A DNA stretch of 64,000 nt from Bordetella parapertussis (lineage in GTDB: Bacteria > Pseudomonadota > Gammaproteobacteria > Burkholderiales > Burkholderiaceae_C): the NCBI GenBank assembly GCA_945901125.1, contig CAMDKD010000003.1, positions 1 through 64,000 on the forward strand. The letters are read 5' to 3'. The notes under the pieces are model-generated. The model saw only the letters and a program-made list of their open reading frames with translations, was not told the origin of the DNA and did not search any database. Position 1 is the first letter of the stretch. Each line of letters starts with the position of its first letter. Below are positions 24,401-33,345 of the stretch, in pieces. Both the position numbers and the translations under genes were made by a program.

Positions 24401-27178
24401 ATGCAAGACACACCCACATTACTGCTGGTCGACGGCTCCAGTTACCTGTACCGCGCCTTTCACGCCATGCCCGATTTGCGCGCCGACCGCAACGACCCGA
24501 ACAGCCAGGCCACTGGTGCCATACGAGGCATGGTCAATATGCTGCAAAGCCTGCGCCGCGAATGGCCGACGGCACACGCGGTCTGCGTGTTTGACGCCAA
24601 AGGACCGACTTTCCGCGATGAGATTTACCCGGACTACAAGGCCACGCGCTCGCCCATGCCGGACGATTTACGCAGCCAGATCGAGCCGATTCACCGCTTG
24701 GTGCGGATGATGGGCTGGCCGCTGCTGGACGTGCCCGGTGTGGAAGCCGATGACGTGATTGCCACGCTGGCGCATGTGGCGGCGACCCAAGGCTTGAACG
24801 TCATCGTCTCCAGCGGCGATAAGGATTTGAGCCAGTTGGTGAACGAGCGCATCACCATCATCGACACCATGAACGGCAAAAAGCGCGACATCGCCGGGGT
24901 CACCGAAGAATTCGGCGTGCCACCTTCATTGATGATCGATTTCCAGACCCTGGTCGGTGACACGGTGGACAACGTGCCTGGCGTCCCCAAAGTTGGCCCT
25001 AAAACCGCTGCCAAATGGCTGGCCGAATACGGTTCTTTAGATGCTTTGCTGGCGCGCGCTGTTGAGATCAAAGGCGTGGCCGGTGAAAACCTGCGTCAGG
25101 CCAGGGAATGGCTGGCCACCGGGCGGCAATTGGTGACCATGAAAACCGATTGCGACCTCAGCGCTTATGTCAATGGATGGCCTTCGCTGGACGGTGTCTT
25201 GGTGCAGGCGGTGGATGAAGCAGGCTTGCTGGATTTTTACAAGCAATACGGTTTCAAAGGTTTGGTCAGTTCCATGTCCTCGGATGCGCCTGCAACTCAG
25301 TCCTCTGCGCACCAAGGCGGCGGTGTCGGCGAAGTCGGTGTGTTGTTTGACACGCCTGCACCCGAGGTGTCTACTGAGGTGACTTACGACACCGTGTTGG
25401 ACTGGGACAGCTTTGACAAGTGGTTGACAAAAATACAGCAGGCTGAACTGGTGGCACTTGATACTGAAACCACCTCGCTGGTGGAAATGCAGGCGCAACT
25501 GGTGGGCATCAGCGTGTGTGTGTCCGCAGGCGAGGCGGCTTACATACCGCTGGCGCACAACGCCGCTGATGCGCCCGCGCAATTGCCTATACAAGAAGTG
25601 CTGGCGCGTCTCAAACCCTGGCTGCAAGACGGCAGCAAAGCCAAACTCGGGCAGCATGTGAAATACGACCGGCACGTGTTTGCCAACCACGGTGTCGAAG
25701 TGCAAGGCTATGTACACGACACCATGTTGCAAAGCTATGTATTGGAAGTGCACAAGCCGCACGGGTTGGAGAGTCTGGCGGACAGGCACTTGGGTCGCAA
25801 AGGTTTGTCTTATGAAGACATGTGCGGCAAGGGCGTGCACCAGATTTCATTCGCTCAGGTGGATGTGGCGCGCGCAGCGCATTACGCCTGCGAAGACGCT
25901 GATTTCACACTGGCTGTGCATTTAAGGCTGTGGCCGCTGTTGCAGGCGGATGAGAAACTGAATATTGTTTACCAGTTGGAAATCCAAAGCAGCGAAGCGC
26001 TGTATCGCATTGAGCGCAACGGCGTGTTGATTGATGCGCCGACTTTGGCCGCGCAAAGCCACGCTTTAGGTTTGCGCATCATGCAGTTGGAGCAAGAGGC
26101 TTACGAGATTGCCGGGCAACCTTTCAATCTGGCTTCACCTAAACAACTCGGCGAAATATTTTTCGACAAACTGGGTTTGCCTGTGGTGAAAAAAACCGCT
26201 ACCGGTGCGCGCAGCACCGACGAGGAAGTGCTGGAGAAATTGGCCGAAGACTACCCCTTGCCGAAAAAAATCCTGGAGCACCGCTCATTAGCCAAACTCA
26301 AAGGCACGTACACCGACAAGTTGGCGCAACTGGCGCAGCCGCAAACCGGCAGAGTGCATACGCATTACGCGCAAGCCGTGGCGGTGACCGGTAGGTTGTC
26401 GAGCAACGACCCTAATTTGCAAAACATTCCTATCCGCACCCCCGAAGGTCGTCGTGTGCGCGAAGCATTTGTCGCGCCGCCGGGTCATGTGATTGCCAGC
26501 GCCGACTACAGCCAGATCGAGTTGCGCATCATGGCGCATTTAAGCAATGACCCGGCTTTGTTGAAAGCGTTTCACGACGGTTTGGATGTGCACAAAGCAA
26601 CCGCAGCCGAGGTGTTCGGGTTGACACCTGACACCGTCAGCAGCGAACAGCGCCGCTATGCCAAAGTGATCAACTTCGGTTTGATCTACGGCATGAGCGC
26701 CTTCGGGCTGGCCAAGGCCTTAGGCATAGACAACACGGCGGCGAAAAATTACATAGAGCGTTACTTTCAACGCTTTGCCGGTGTCAAGCGCTACATGGAC
26801 GACACACGGGCGCAGGCCAAGGCACAAGGCTATGTGGAGACTGTGTTTGGTCGGCGTTTGTATCTGCCTGAAATCAATTCACCGAACGGCCCCAGACGCG
26901 CCGGTGCCGAGCGTGCCGCGATCAACGCACCCATGCAAGGCACAGCCGCTGATTTGATCAAGCTCAGCATGGTCAAGGTGCAACAGGTGTTGGACAGCGA
27001 ACACAAAGGCACGCGCATGATCATGCAAGTACACGATGAACTGGTGTTTGAAGTGCCGGATGCAGAAATTTTTTGGGTAAAAACAGAAGTCCCCAGACTG
27101 ATGGCCGATGTGGCCGCGCTCAAAGTGCCTTTGCTTGCCGAGGTTGGTATGGGTTTGAACTGGGACCAAGCGCATTGA
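24401..27178 (+). CDS. polA: DNA polymerase I
   Basis: A 925-residue protein with all three domains: an N-terminal 5' nuclease (LLLVDGSSYLYRAF, then GVEADDVIATLA), a central 3'-5' exonuclease with an intact DTETTS motif near residue 353, and a C-terminal family A polymerase (SADYSQIELRIMAHLS motif A, the finger motif RRYAKVINFGLIYGMSAFG, and QVHDELVFEV motif C). The start at 24401 fits the family N-terminus; an in-frame ATG 8 codons earlier is less likely. Normal length. Confidence 0.96.
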   Translation: MQDTPTLLLVDGSSYLYRAFHAMPDLRADRNDPNSQATGAIRGMVNMLQSLRREWPTAHAVCVFDAKGPTFRDEIYPDYKATRSPMPDDLRSQIEPIHRLVRMMGWPLLDVPGVEADDVIATLAHVAATQGLNVIVSSGDKDLSQLVNERITIIDTMNGKKRDIAGVTEEFGVPPSLMIDFQTLVGDTVDNVPGVPKVGPKTAAKWLAEYGSLDALLARAVEIKGVAGENLRQAREWLATGRQLVTMKTDCDLSAYVNGWPSLDGVLVQAVDEAGLLDFYKQYGFKGLVSSMSSDAPATQSSAHQGGGVGEVGVLFDTPAPEVSTEVTYDTVLDWDSFDKWLTKIQQAELVALDTETTSLVEMQAQLVGISVCVSAGEAAYIPLAHNAADAPAQLPIQEVLARLKPWLQDGSKAKLGQHVKYDRHVFANHGVEVQGYVHDTMLQSYVLEVHKPHGLESLADRHLGRKGLSYEDMCGKGVHQISFAQVDVARAAHYACEDADFTLAVHLRLWPLLQADEKLNIVYQLEIQSSEALYRIERNGVLIDAPTLAAQSHALGLRIMQLEQEAYEIAGQPFNLASPKQLGEIFFDKLGLPVVKKTATGARSTDEEVLEKLAEDYPLPKKILEHRSLAKLKGTYTDKLAQLAQPQTGRVHTHYAQAVAVTGRLSSNDPNLQNIPIRTPEGRRVREAFVAPPGHVIASADYSQIELRIMAHLSNDPALLKAFHDGLDVHKATAAEVFGLTPDTVSSEQRRYAKVINFGLIYGMSAFGLAKALGIDNTAAKNYIERYFQRFAGVKRYMDDTRAQAKAQGYVETVFGRRLYLPEINSPNGPRRAGAERAAINAPMQGTAADLIKLSMVKVQQVLDSEHKGTRMIMQVHDELVFEVPDAEIFWVKTEVPRLMADVAALKVPLLAEVGMGLNWDQAH

Positions 27179-27229
27179 TCCTGCTTTGATCAGCGGCGCA
27201 TAATTCCTGACTTTCAAAGCGAAGAATAC

Positions 27230-28018
27230 ATGAGCTTGACCTTGTTGGCGATATTGGCAGGCACCTTGAGTGCCGGTGTAGGCAGCGTGCTGCTGGCAGC
27301 ACTGTTGGCGCGCGCACTGCTGGCCCGCTTTACCCAGCATTTGCTCAGCCTGGCGGCAGGTGCCTTGCTCGCCACCGCATTTATGCATTTGCTGCCCGAA
27401 GCGTTTGAATCTCACATCACGCCGCAAGTGCTGTTCATGACCTTGCTGGCCGGTCTGGTGTTTTTCTTTTTGCTCGACAAGGCCGAGTTGTGGCACCACG
27501 GCCATGAGCACGGCGAAGAACACCACCACCACCACGACCATGCGCATGAACACGCGCCTGCCGGCTTTGCTGGCAGTTGGGCGGTGCTGGCCGGTGACAG
27601 CGTGCATGCTTTCGGTGACGGCATTCTGGTGGCGGCCGCGTTCATGACCAATATCAGTCTGGGCGCTGCTGCGTCCGTCGCGGTGCTGGCGCATGAAATC
27701 CCGCACCACATGGGAGACCTGGCAGTGTTGCAACGCGGCTTTGGTCAGGGCCGCGCTGCCTTGTTCAAACTCAGTCTGGCAGGTGGCGTCACGGTGGTCG
27801 GCGGGCTGCTGGGTTTTTTCCTGATCGACGGTCACGAAGCCTGGCTGCCGTTCATGCTGGTGGTTGCCAGCAGCAGCTACGTTTACGTGGCCTTGGCCGA
27901 TTTGATTCCGCAATTGCAAAAACGTTTGTCCGCCACGGCCACCGCCATGCAGGTGATTTGGCTGCTAGCAGGTATTGCGCTGGTCACGCTGGCCACACAG
28001 CTCATGCATGTGCATTGA
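27230..28018 (+). CDS. ZIP-family metal transporter
   Basis: A 262-residue inner-membrane protein with about eight spans. A histidine-rich cytoplasmic loop lies near residues 85-105 (HHGHEHGEEHHHHH...). The metal-path motifs are HSFGDG-like (DSVHAFGDGILVAAAF) and HEIPHHMGD in spans IV and V. ZIP proteins move Zn2+, Fe2+ or Mn2+ into the cytoplasm. The substrate is not predictable. It lies downstream of polA with its own ribosome site. Confidence 0.88.
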   Translation: MSLTLLAILAGTLSAGVGSVLLAALLARALLARFTQHLLSLAAGALLATAFMHLLPEAFESHITPQVLFMTLLAGLVFFFLLDKAELWHHGHEHGEEHHHHHDHAHEHAPAGFAGSWAVLAGDSVHAFGDGILVAAAFMTNISLGAAASVAVLAHEIPHHMGDLAVLQRGFGQGRAALFKLSLAGGVTVVGGLLGFFLIDGHEAWLPFMLVVASSSYVYVALADLIPQLQKRLSATATAMQVIWLLAGIALVTLATQLMHVH

Positions 28019-28110
28019 GATTTTCAGTGCCAGTCTGCTCGCGCTGACTATTTTGGCTGTGAATGGGATGCAGGGCTTATCATGCAATATTACTTACACA
28101 GGAGTTGTCT

Positions 28111-28350
28111 ATGGAACCCCATGTCTTTCAAAAAGCCCCTTGCAAGGTTGATGTCGAGGCAGGCAAAAGCTATTACTGGTGTTCCTGCGGGCAAAGCAAA
28201 ACCCAACCTTTTTGCGACGGTTCGCACAAAGGCTCTGACTTCACGCCAGTGAAATTTGACGCTGACGAAAGCAAGACCGTGTATTTCTGCGGCTGCAAAC
28301 ACAGTGCCAACAAACCCTTGTGCGACGGCGCACATAACAAACTGCCTTGA
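28111..28350 (+). CDS. double CDGSH iron-sulfur protein
   Basis: A 79-residue protein with two consecutive zinc-finger-like CDGSH boxes: CSCGQSKTQPFCDGSH and CGCKHSANKPLCDGAH, each CxC...CDGxH with three Cys and one His to hold a [2Fe-2S] cluster. Bacterial proteins of this mitoNEET-related type probably carry two redox-active, labile clusters. The start at 28111 has ACAGGAG upstream. Exact function is unknown. Confidence 0.88.
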   Translation: MEPHVFQKAPCKVDVEAGKSYYWCSCGQSKTQPFCDGSHKGSDFTPVKFDADESKTVYFCGCKHSANKPLCDGAHNKLP

Positions 28351-28445
28351 AGCTCAAGGGTACTGCCTGTAGTTGCGGGCAGACTCTTTTCAGGTAGACA
28401 TGGTTTTGCACAGAGCTGCAAGCCACCTATTGAACAGGTGAACGT

Positions 28446-29201
28446 ATGACGCAATTCTCATGTTTGCAACTCAGTCAAACACAGGGCATCGCCACGGTGA
28501 CGCTGAACCTGCCTGAGAAACGCAACGCTTTGTCGCTTGAGATGATGCGCGAGTTGACTCTGGCGTTTGCGCAGATTGCCACCAGCGATGCACGCGGTGT
28601 CATACTGGCCGCCAATGGGCCTGTGTTTTCAGCAGGGCATAACTTCGCTGACATGGCCGGTGCAGATGCTGCGCATTTGCAGCAGTTATTTGCCGCTTGC
28701 ACCGACATGATGAACAGCTTGCAACACATGCCTCAGCCGGTGCTGGCGCGTGTGCATGCCTTGGCTACCGCGGCCGGTTGCCAACTGGTGGCCACTTGCG
28801 ATTTGGTGATTGCCTCAGAACAGGCTGCTTTTGCCTTGCCCGGCGGCAAGGGCAGTTTGTTTTGCCATACGCCGTTGGTGGCTGTATCGCGCAGCATAGG
28901 TCGCAAACGCGCGCTGGAACTGGCTTTGACCGGTGACCCTATCAACGCACAAACTGCAGCCGACTGGGGTTTGGTGAACCGTGTGGTGCCGCATGATCAA
29001 CTAGATGCCGCCTGTCTGGATTTGATACAGCGCGCCACTCGCGGCAGCGCGGCTTCCAAAGCTTCAGGCAAGCAAGGTTTTTACGAACAAATGGAGTTGC
29101 CTCAGGCGCAGGCTTATGCCGTGTCCATGCAGCGCATGGCGCGCGGCGCGCATACCGAAGAAGCGCAGCAAAGCTTTCAAGCTTTTTTGAACCGGTCTTA
29201 A
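28446..29201 (+). CDS. enoyl-CoA hydratase/isomerase family protein
   Basis: A 251-residue crotonase-fold protein. NLPEKRNALSLEMM and the oxyanion-hole blocks FSAGHNFADM and LATAAGCQLVATCDLVIAS are clear. The catalytic Glu positions of classical enoyl-CoA hydratase are not obvious: the second site reads ALPGGKGSLFCHTP. Therefore a different crotonase activity is possible. It is close to family length and monocistronic. Confidence 0.85.
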   Translation: MTQFSCLQLSQTQGIATVTLNLPEKRNALSLEMMRELTLAFAQIATSDARGVILAANGPVFSAGHNFADMAGADAAHLQQLFAACTDMMNSLQHMPQPVLARVHALATAAGCQLVATCDLVIASEQAAFALPGGKGSLFCHTPLVAVSRSIGRKRALELALTGDPINAQTAADWGLVNRVVPHDQLDAACLDLIQRATRGSAASKASGKQGFYEQMELPQAQAYAVSMQRMARGAHTEEAQQSFQAFLNRS

Positions 29202-29240
29202 CTCTGACAGAACTGGCTGCGAAATGCTTCACAGCCGAGC

Positions 29241-29257
29241 CTGAGCTTTTGGCTCAG
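29241..29257. terminator. weak hairpin between convergent genes
   Basis: CTGAGC and GCTCAG arms with a 5-base loop sit between the convergent ends of the enoyl-CoA hydratase and HupE-like genes. There is no T tract, so termination is uncertain. Confidence 0.3.
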
Positions 29258-29264
29258 CCGCGTG

Positions 29265-30425
29265 TCAGGCCATTAACCTTTGCGCCAGCCAGACCATAGA
29301 GGTGAGCAAAACGGCTATAGAGCCGTATTTGAGTACGCGTTGCTTGGCTTCGGCTTGTCTGGCAAGCAGCAACACCGGTACCGCCACCAGAATAACGGCA
29401 GACAGTTGGCCGAGTTCCACGCCCAGGTTGAACGCAAACAGGGTTTCCAGAAAGTAGCTCGAAGACAGGCCGAGTTCTTTCAAGCCGTTGGCGAATCCCA
29501 TGCCGTGAATCAAGCCGAAAAGAAAAGCCAGTTTCCAGTGGCTGATGTGAAAACGCTTTTGCAGATTGAGCAGCGCCGAGACCATGATGGACAAAGCGAT
29601 CAGGGATTCGATCAATTTATCAGGCAGACTTACCCAGCCAAAGACGGAGCAGGCCAGCGTGATGGAATGCGCCAGCGTGAAAGCAGTGATTACCTTGAGG
29701 GTAAATTTTTCTGCGGCGTGGTTGGTGGGCGTTAAGTTACCTGAGACATCCGGTAAACGTATGGTCAGCATCAAGCCTGGCAGCAGCAGGGTCAATAAAA
29801 ACAGCAAATGGTCTGCGCCTTCCCAGATGTGCTTGGCACCTTCTTTGGTGAACAGTCCTATGGTTGACCAGCGTTTGGTTTCCCCGAGCGCAAAACGCTG
29901 AATCGAGCTGGTCTGGTCAAAGACTGAAGATATTTCATCATTGCGCATCACGAGTTTGAAAAACGCGCGACCGAGTTTGTCGTTCTGGGTGAAGAATTCA
30001 TAGCGCACCACAATGAATTTCGCATCTGCGGGCAGAGTGCTGCCGCTAAAGCGTTGGCGCACATACAAGCCGTCGTTGTGTAGCACCACCGATTGCGTCA
30101 GAAATTCCAGAGGTATGGCCTGCTCGTCCACAGCAATAGTCAATGACTTTTGAATGGCTGTGGTAATCGGGGCTTGCAAGGACAGCAACTTGTCCGGTGC
30201 CGGCGGTGGTTCATTGGGTTGACCGGGGGTTTGCAGCAGATTGCCCAGATCGCGCACAATGAAATCGATTTCCAACTGCAAACGCCCGTCAGCTTCGCTG
30301 ACTGTCAGGTAACTGTTGCCGGTCTGGTGCGCCAGGGCTGAGCCGCAAACACACAATAAAAACAAGGTTTGCGTTAGCAATAAGCCGAGTTTGGAATATA
30401 TGTTTTGCATCGACAGATGTGTCAT
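29265..30425 (-). CDS. HupE/UreJ-family membrane protein with periplasmic domain
   Basis: A 386-residue protein. A signal peptide (to about residue 32, GSALA/HQ) is followed by about 150 residues of predicted periplasmic beta-rich domain, then six or so membrane spans containing the HupE/UreJ_2 motifs HIWEGADHLLFLLTLLLPG, TAFTLAHSITLACSVFG and LIHGMGFANGLKELGL. Members are thought to move metal ions, but nickel uptake is proven only for shorter HupE proteins. The start ATG overlaps the previous gene's stop (ATGA at 30422-30425). It is the last gene of a three-gene coupled operon. Confidence 0.82.
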   Translation of the reverse strand: MTHLSMQNIYSKLGLLLTQTLFLLCVCGSALAHQTGNSYLTVSEADGRLQLEIDFIVRDLGNLLQTPGQPNEPPPAPDKLLSLQAPITTAIQKSLTIAVDEQAIPLEFLTQSVVLHNDGLYVRQRFSGSTLPADAKFIVVRYEFFTQNDKLGRAFFKLVMRNDEISSVFDQTSSIQRFALGETKRWSTIGLFTKEGAKHIWEGADHLLFLLTLLLPGLMLTIRLPDVSGNLTPTNHAAEKFTLKVITAFTLAHSITLACSVFGWVSLPDKLIESLIALSIMVSALLNLQKRFHISHWKLAFLFGLIHGMGFANGLKELGLSSSYFLETLFAFNLGVELGQLSAVILVAVPVLLLARQAEAKQRVLKYGSIAVLLTSMVWLAQRLMA

Positions 30426-31141
30426 GGCGCGAGACTTAAAGCTTCAAGTGTCAGCGGTTTAAGGCTTTGCGGGTATTCCTTGCGCAATTCGGTCAGCAGT
30501 TTTTTGAATTTTTTTTGTCCTTCATCTTTGCTGATCAGTTGTTGCTGCATGGCTTGCAGGTAGTGGATGGCCAGAATGAATTTCACTTCTTCAGCATTGA
30601 TATTGTTTTCTTTGACCTTGAGCAGTCGTTCGCCGATTTCCAGCAATTCGCTCAACTCTTCGCGGGACTGCGACAGCGGGGCCAGCGGGTTGTCAGTGAA
30701 GCTGTCATAGAAATGGTTTTTCAGCAGCAAATACCTGGCGTGGTCTGCATAAGAGGCTTTGCCGTCGAGCTTAAGGGCATCGCGGTAGTAATGCAGTTGC
30801 GACACATACAAACCTATTTTTGCAGACATCTCCATTTTGAATCCGGCACGAGCGAGTTCATTTAACAGCAAGGTCGATTCAAGACCTTTGACTGCGCCGT
30901 GGCTGATGATGTCCTGGTTAAACAGGTCGCGGATTTCCTCTAGCGTTGCGCCTATCTGGTAGAGCGCTTTGGCTTTGACAGGTGCATGCGGATTGCTTGC
31001 CTGCACCTGGTAAGACTCTTGCAGTTTGGTTAAATAACTTTTACGCGCATCGGTGGTGATGGATTCATGCGCCAGGCTGTGAAAGCAGAACAGCAAGCCT
31101 AAGACGAGTGCACAAAAACGCGTAGCTTGAGACGCGGTCAT
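30422..31141 (-). CDS. exported protein of unknown function, helical
   Basis: A 239-residue protein with a Sec signal peptide (residues 1-24, cleaved near SLA/HES). The mature part is predicted all-alpha, rich in Leu, Lys and Glu, with TPR-like spacing (KAKALYQIGATLEEIRDLF, ELLEIGERLLKVKENN). I do not recognise a family. It overlaps both neighbours by 4 bases, so it works with the HupE-like membrane protein and the exported protein upstream. Confidence 0.7.
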   Translation of the reverse strand: MTASQATRFCALVLGLLFCFHSLAHESITTDARKSYLTKLQESYQVQASNPHAPVKAKALYQIGATLEEIRDLFNQDIISHGAVKGLESTLLLNELARAGFKMEMSAKIGLYVSQLHYYRDALKLDGKASYADHARYLLLKNHFYDSFTDNPLAPLSQSREELSELLEIGERLLKVKENNINAEEVKFILAIHYLQAMQQQLISKDEGQKKFKKLLTELRKEYPQSLKPLTLEALSLAP

Positions 31142-31716
31142 TTTTCGACAGGTGCAGGAGGTGGATCGAGTTTTTCGCCACGGTAATAGGCTTGAGCGCC
31201 TGCATGAACCGCCATGCCGAAACGGCCGTTGCCCGGATTGACCAATTGCAATTTGTCGGCAGCCTCCATCAAGGCGGTGGTGACCAGATAACCGTGGTAG
31301 AGCGGAAGATTGGGGAGAGTCACCAGCAGGTATTTACCGTTGTCCACCAGAATTTCCATTTGCAATGGAACAAATTCTTCAAATGGCGGTTCACCGGTGA
31401 ACATCAGGCGGGCATGTTGGTAAGACAGCACTGCGCTTTTGACCTGGTTGGTTTTAAGCAAACTGGCTATGCGTGGCATGTCGTGGGTGCGGCTGACCAT
31501 GGCCCGGCTCAAGGGCAGGTTTTCACGCAGCACGGCCACCCAGGCGTCACCGATGTCGTCGCCGGTGTAGTCTGCGTGAGAGGTCATGATTTGCATATTG
31601 CTCTTGCGAAACACGTCCCACAAGCGGTAAGGCGAATGCGCCAGCGTCTTGGCCGCTGGAAAGCAGGCTAGTAAGGTTGCAAACGTGAGGCGGGAGATGA
31701 ATGATCGTCTTTGCAT
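31138..31716 (-). CDS. exported protein, TAXI-like fragment fold possible
   Basis: A 192-residue protein with a twin-Arg-like start (QRRSFISRLTFATLLACFPAA) and a signal peptide ending near residue 26. The mature part (YRLWDVFRKSNMQIMTSHADYTGDDIG, KSAVLSYQHARLMFTG) resembles parts of periplasmic solute-binding proteins, but it is too short for a complete one. It is the first gene of the coupled operon ending with the HupE-like gene, about 60 bases after the amidase gene and separated from it by a terminator. Function unknown. Confidence 0.65.
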   Translation of the reverse strand: MQRRSFISRLTFATLLACFPAAKTLAHSPYRLWDVFRKSNMQIMTSHADYTGDDIGDAWVAVLRENLPLSRAMVSRTHDMPRIASLLKTNQVKSAVLSYQHARLMFTGEPPFEEFVPLQMEILVDNGKYLLVTLPNLPLYHGYLVTTALMEAADKLQLVNPGNGRFGMAVHAGAQAYYRGEKLDPPPAPVEK

Positions 31717-31734
31717 GTTTTAAATTTCCAAAAA

Positions 31735-31760
31735 AAAGAGCGAGTGTGACTCGCTCTTTT
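31735..31760 (-). terminator. terminator of the formamidase-like gene
   Basis: Arms AAAAGAGCGAGT and ACTCGCTCTTTT form a 12-base stem with a 2-base loop. On the minus strand the stem is followed by a T run, just after the amidase stop. The symmetry allows bidirectional action. Confidence 0.85.
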
Positions 31761-31778
31761 TGGCAAGCCGCAAGGACT

Positions 31779-33032
31779 TTATTTTTTATCGAAGATTTCC
31801 ATCGGGCAGATGGTGGTCACGGCATAGTTTGGCACATCCACCACGTTGCTGATGCGCAGGTCACAAGCGACGCTGGCAACTACAAGGGCTTGCTCTTTGG
31901 TCAGGCCTTTGGTGGCCATCAGCCAGTCAAGCATGGCGATCATGGAGTTACGTGCAGCCAAAGTCAAATCATTCGACAGGTTGGTCAAAGGCTTGATTTT
32001 TTCGCTGTCCAGGTAAGCCCACTGGGGAGGAATCTCACCGGCTTTTTTGAACGGGTAACCGACCACGGCGTGGAAGCTGTCAGGCTCGAGTTTCTTGATT
32101 TGTGAGCCGCCTTCGAACATGGGCTGTTTGATCAAAGAAGCCATGCCTTTGCGGATCTCGGTGGAGACTGTGACGATGGCACCCATTTCGATAGCAGTAC
32201 CGGCCACTTCGCCGTCGCCTTGTGCATAGTGCACGTCACCGATGAAGAAACCGCAACCGTCGATGAAGCAAGGCAACAGAAGGGTAGTGCCTTCAACCAT
32301 TTGCTTGACGTCCATGTTGCCGCCGTTTTCACGCGGAGGTACTGTGCGCAGGCATTTGTCTTTGTGGCTGCCTTTGGGGCCGCAAATGTCGGCAGGGCGT
32401 GCGCTGATGGGCTGAGGTGGCAGTGCTACACCGCCGGCAGCGCCCAACTGGCTTTCACGGGCCAGCCATTTGTCAACTTCTTCTTCGCCGGGCATGACAC
32501 CGACGGAACCCATGAAGCCGTTCATAGGAATGCGAACGCCGGGCAACTGTGGTGATACTGCTTCACGGCGGTTCAACTTCCAATTGGCAACGTAAGGATC
32601 CGGGAACATGTCGGGCAAAAAGCCGAAGCCGGGGATCAATGTGGTGTAGCCGTATTCGTTGGGGTTGATGTCAATCAGTTTGATGGCCAGTACATCGCCG
32701 CGCTTTGCGCCTTCAATGTAGATGGGGCCGGTCATCGGGTGGATCAGATTGGTGTCAATGGCTGTGACATCTTTGGGTAAAGATTTCATGTTCAGGTTGG
32801 CATCCAAGGCGTCACGTGTGTGCACCACGATCAGGTCGCCGGGCTTGGCGCGCGCGACAGGTTTGATGGCTGGGTGATAGCGGTTAAAGCAGTTCGGGTC
32901 CTGCTCGCAGTGGCCGCCGCTTTTCTTGACTTCAACAATGGTTTGGGTTTTGACTTCTGTGGTGTCGGCAAAGGCATTGCTCAAAGCAAGGCCCATTACC
33001 AATAAACCCCAGGATGGCAATTTGGTAAACAT
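31779..33032 (-). CDS. exported acetamidase/formamidase-family protein
   Basis: A 417-residue FmdA/AmdA-family amidohydrolase. The N-terminus is a Sec signal peptide (residues 1-22, cleaved after AFA), which is unusual because characterised formamidases are cytoplasmic. Family blocks include RAKPGDLIVVHT, MTGPIYIEGAKRGDVLAIKL, MNGFMGSVGVMPG and DVHYAQGDGEVAGTAIEM. The mature protein has extra Cys (CEQDPNC, PADICGPKGSHKDKC, CFIDGC) that may form disulfides in the periplasm. It would hydrolyse a small amide outside the cytoplasm; the substrate is unknown. It is monocistronic between an AT-rich upstream region and a strong terminator. Confidence 0.85.
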   Translation of the reverse strand: MFTKLPSWGLLVMGLALSNAFADTTEVKTQTIVEVKKSGGHCEQDPNCFNRYHPAIKPVARAKPGDLIVVHTRDALDANLNMKSLPKDVTAIDTNLIHPMTGPIYIEGAKRGDVLAIKLIDINPNEYGYTTLIPGFGFLPDMFPDPYVANWKLNRREAVSPQLPGVRIPMNGFMGSVGVMPGEEEVDKWLARESQLGAAGGVALPPQPISARPADICGPKGSHKDKCLRTVPPRENGGNMDVKQMVEGTTLLLPCFIDGCGFFIGDVHYAQGDGEVAGTAIEMGAIVTVSTEIRKGMASLIKQPMFEGGSQIKKLEPDSFHAVVGYPFKKAGEIPPQWAYLDSEKIKPLTNLSNDLTLAARNSMIAMLDWLMATKGLTKEQALVVASVACDLRISNVVDVPNYAVTTICPMEIFDKK

Positions 33033-33345
33033 GGTGTTCCTTTAAAAATGATTTACAGGGCGTGAAAAATTCCGTCTCCTTTATAACATTCTTTACAAAT
33101 AAAGACCCGATATTTTTTGTTTTTCAATAGAAAAAAAGGGTTTTTCTAAATAAAAATCCTAAACAAATCTAATGCTATCAAAAGCGAAAGATAGCTATTT
33201 AACTGATTAGTTCTGTTATTTGCTTATCTTTGCTGAAATAAACTTTTGCGCACCAATAATAAACACATTTGTTAATCGTATGAGATTGTAAATACTTATA
33301 AACTTCCGTCGGGTTTAATGCTGTTTAAATTAAAACTGATTCGCT
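33033..33345. other. AT-rich intergenic region, no gene seen
   Basis: About 310 bases of strongly AT-rich sequence with long A/T runs and no convincing open frame. It lies upstream of the amidase gene and downstream of the sulfurtransferase gene (both on the minus strand), so it probably holds the amidase promoter; several TATAAT-like hexamers occur but none can be chosen. Its composition is far from that of the flanking genes. Confidence 0.5.

Noticed and set aside
26879..27919. 346-codon minus-strand frame
   Set aside because: Antisense to polA and the ZIP transporter gene; His- and Gln-rich, low complexity, no ribosome site.
28363..28382. CTGCC/GGCAG hairpin after the CDGSH gene as a terminator
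   Set aside because: The stem is only 5 base pairs and the following T run is short and interrupted.
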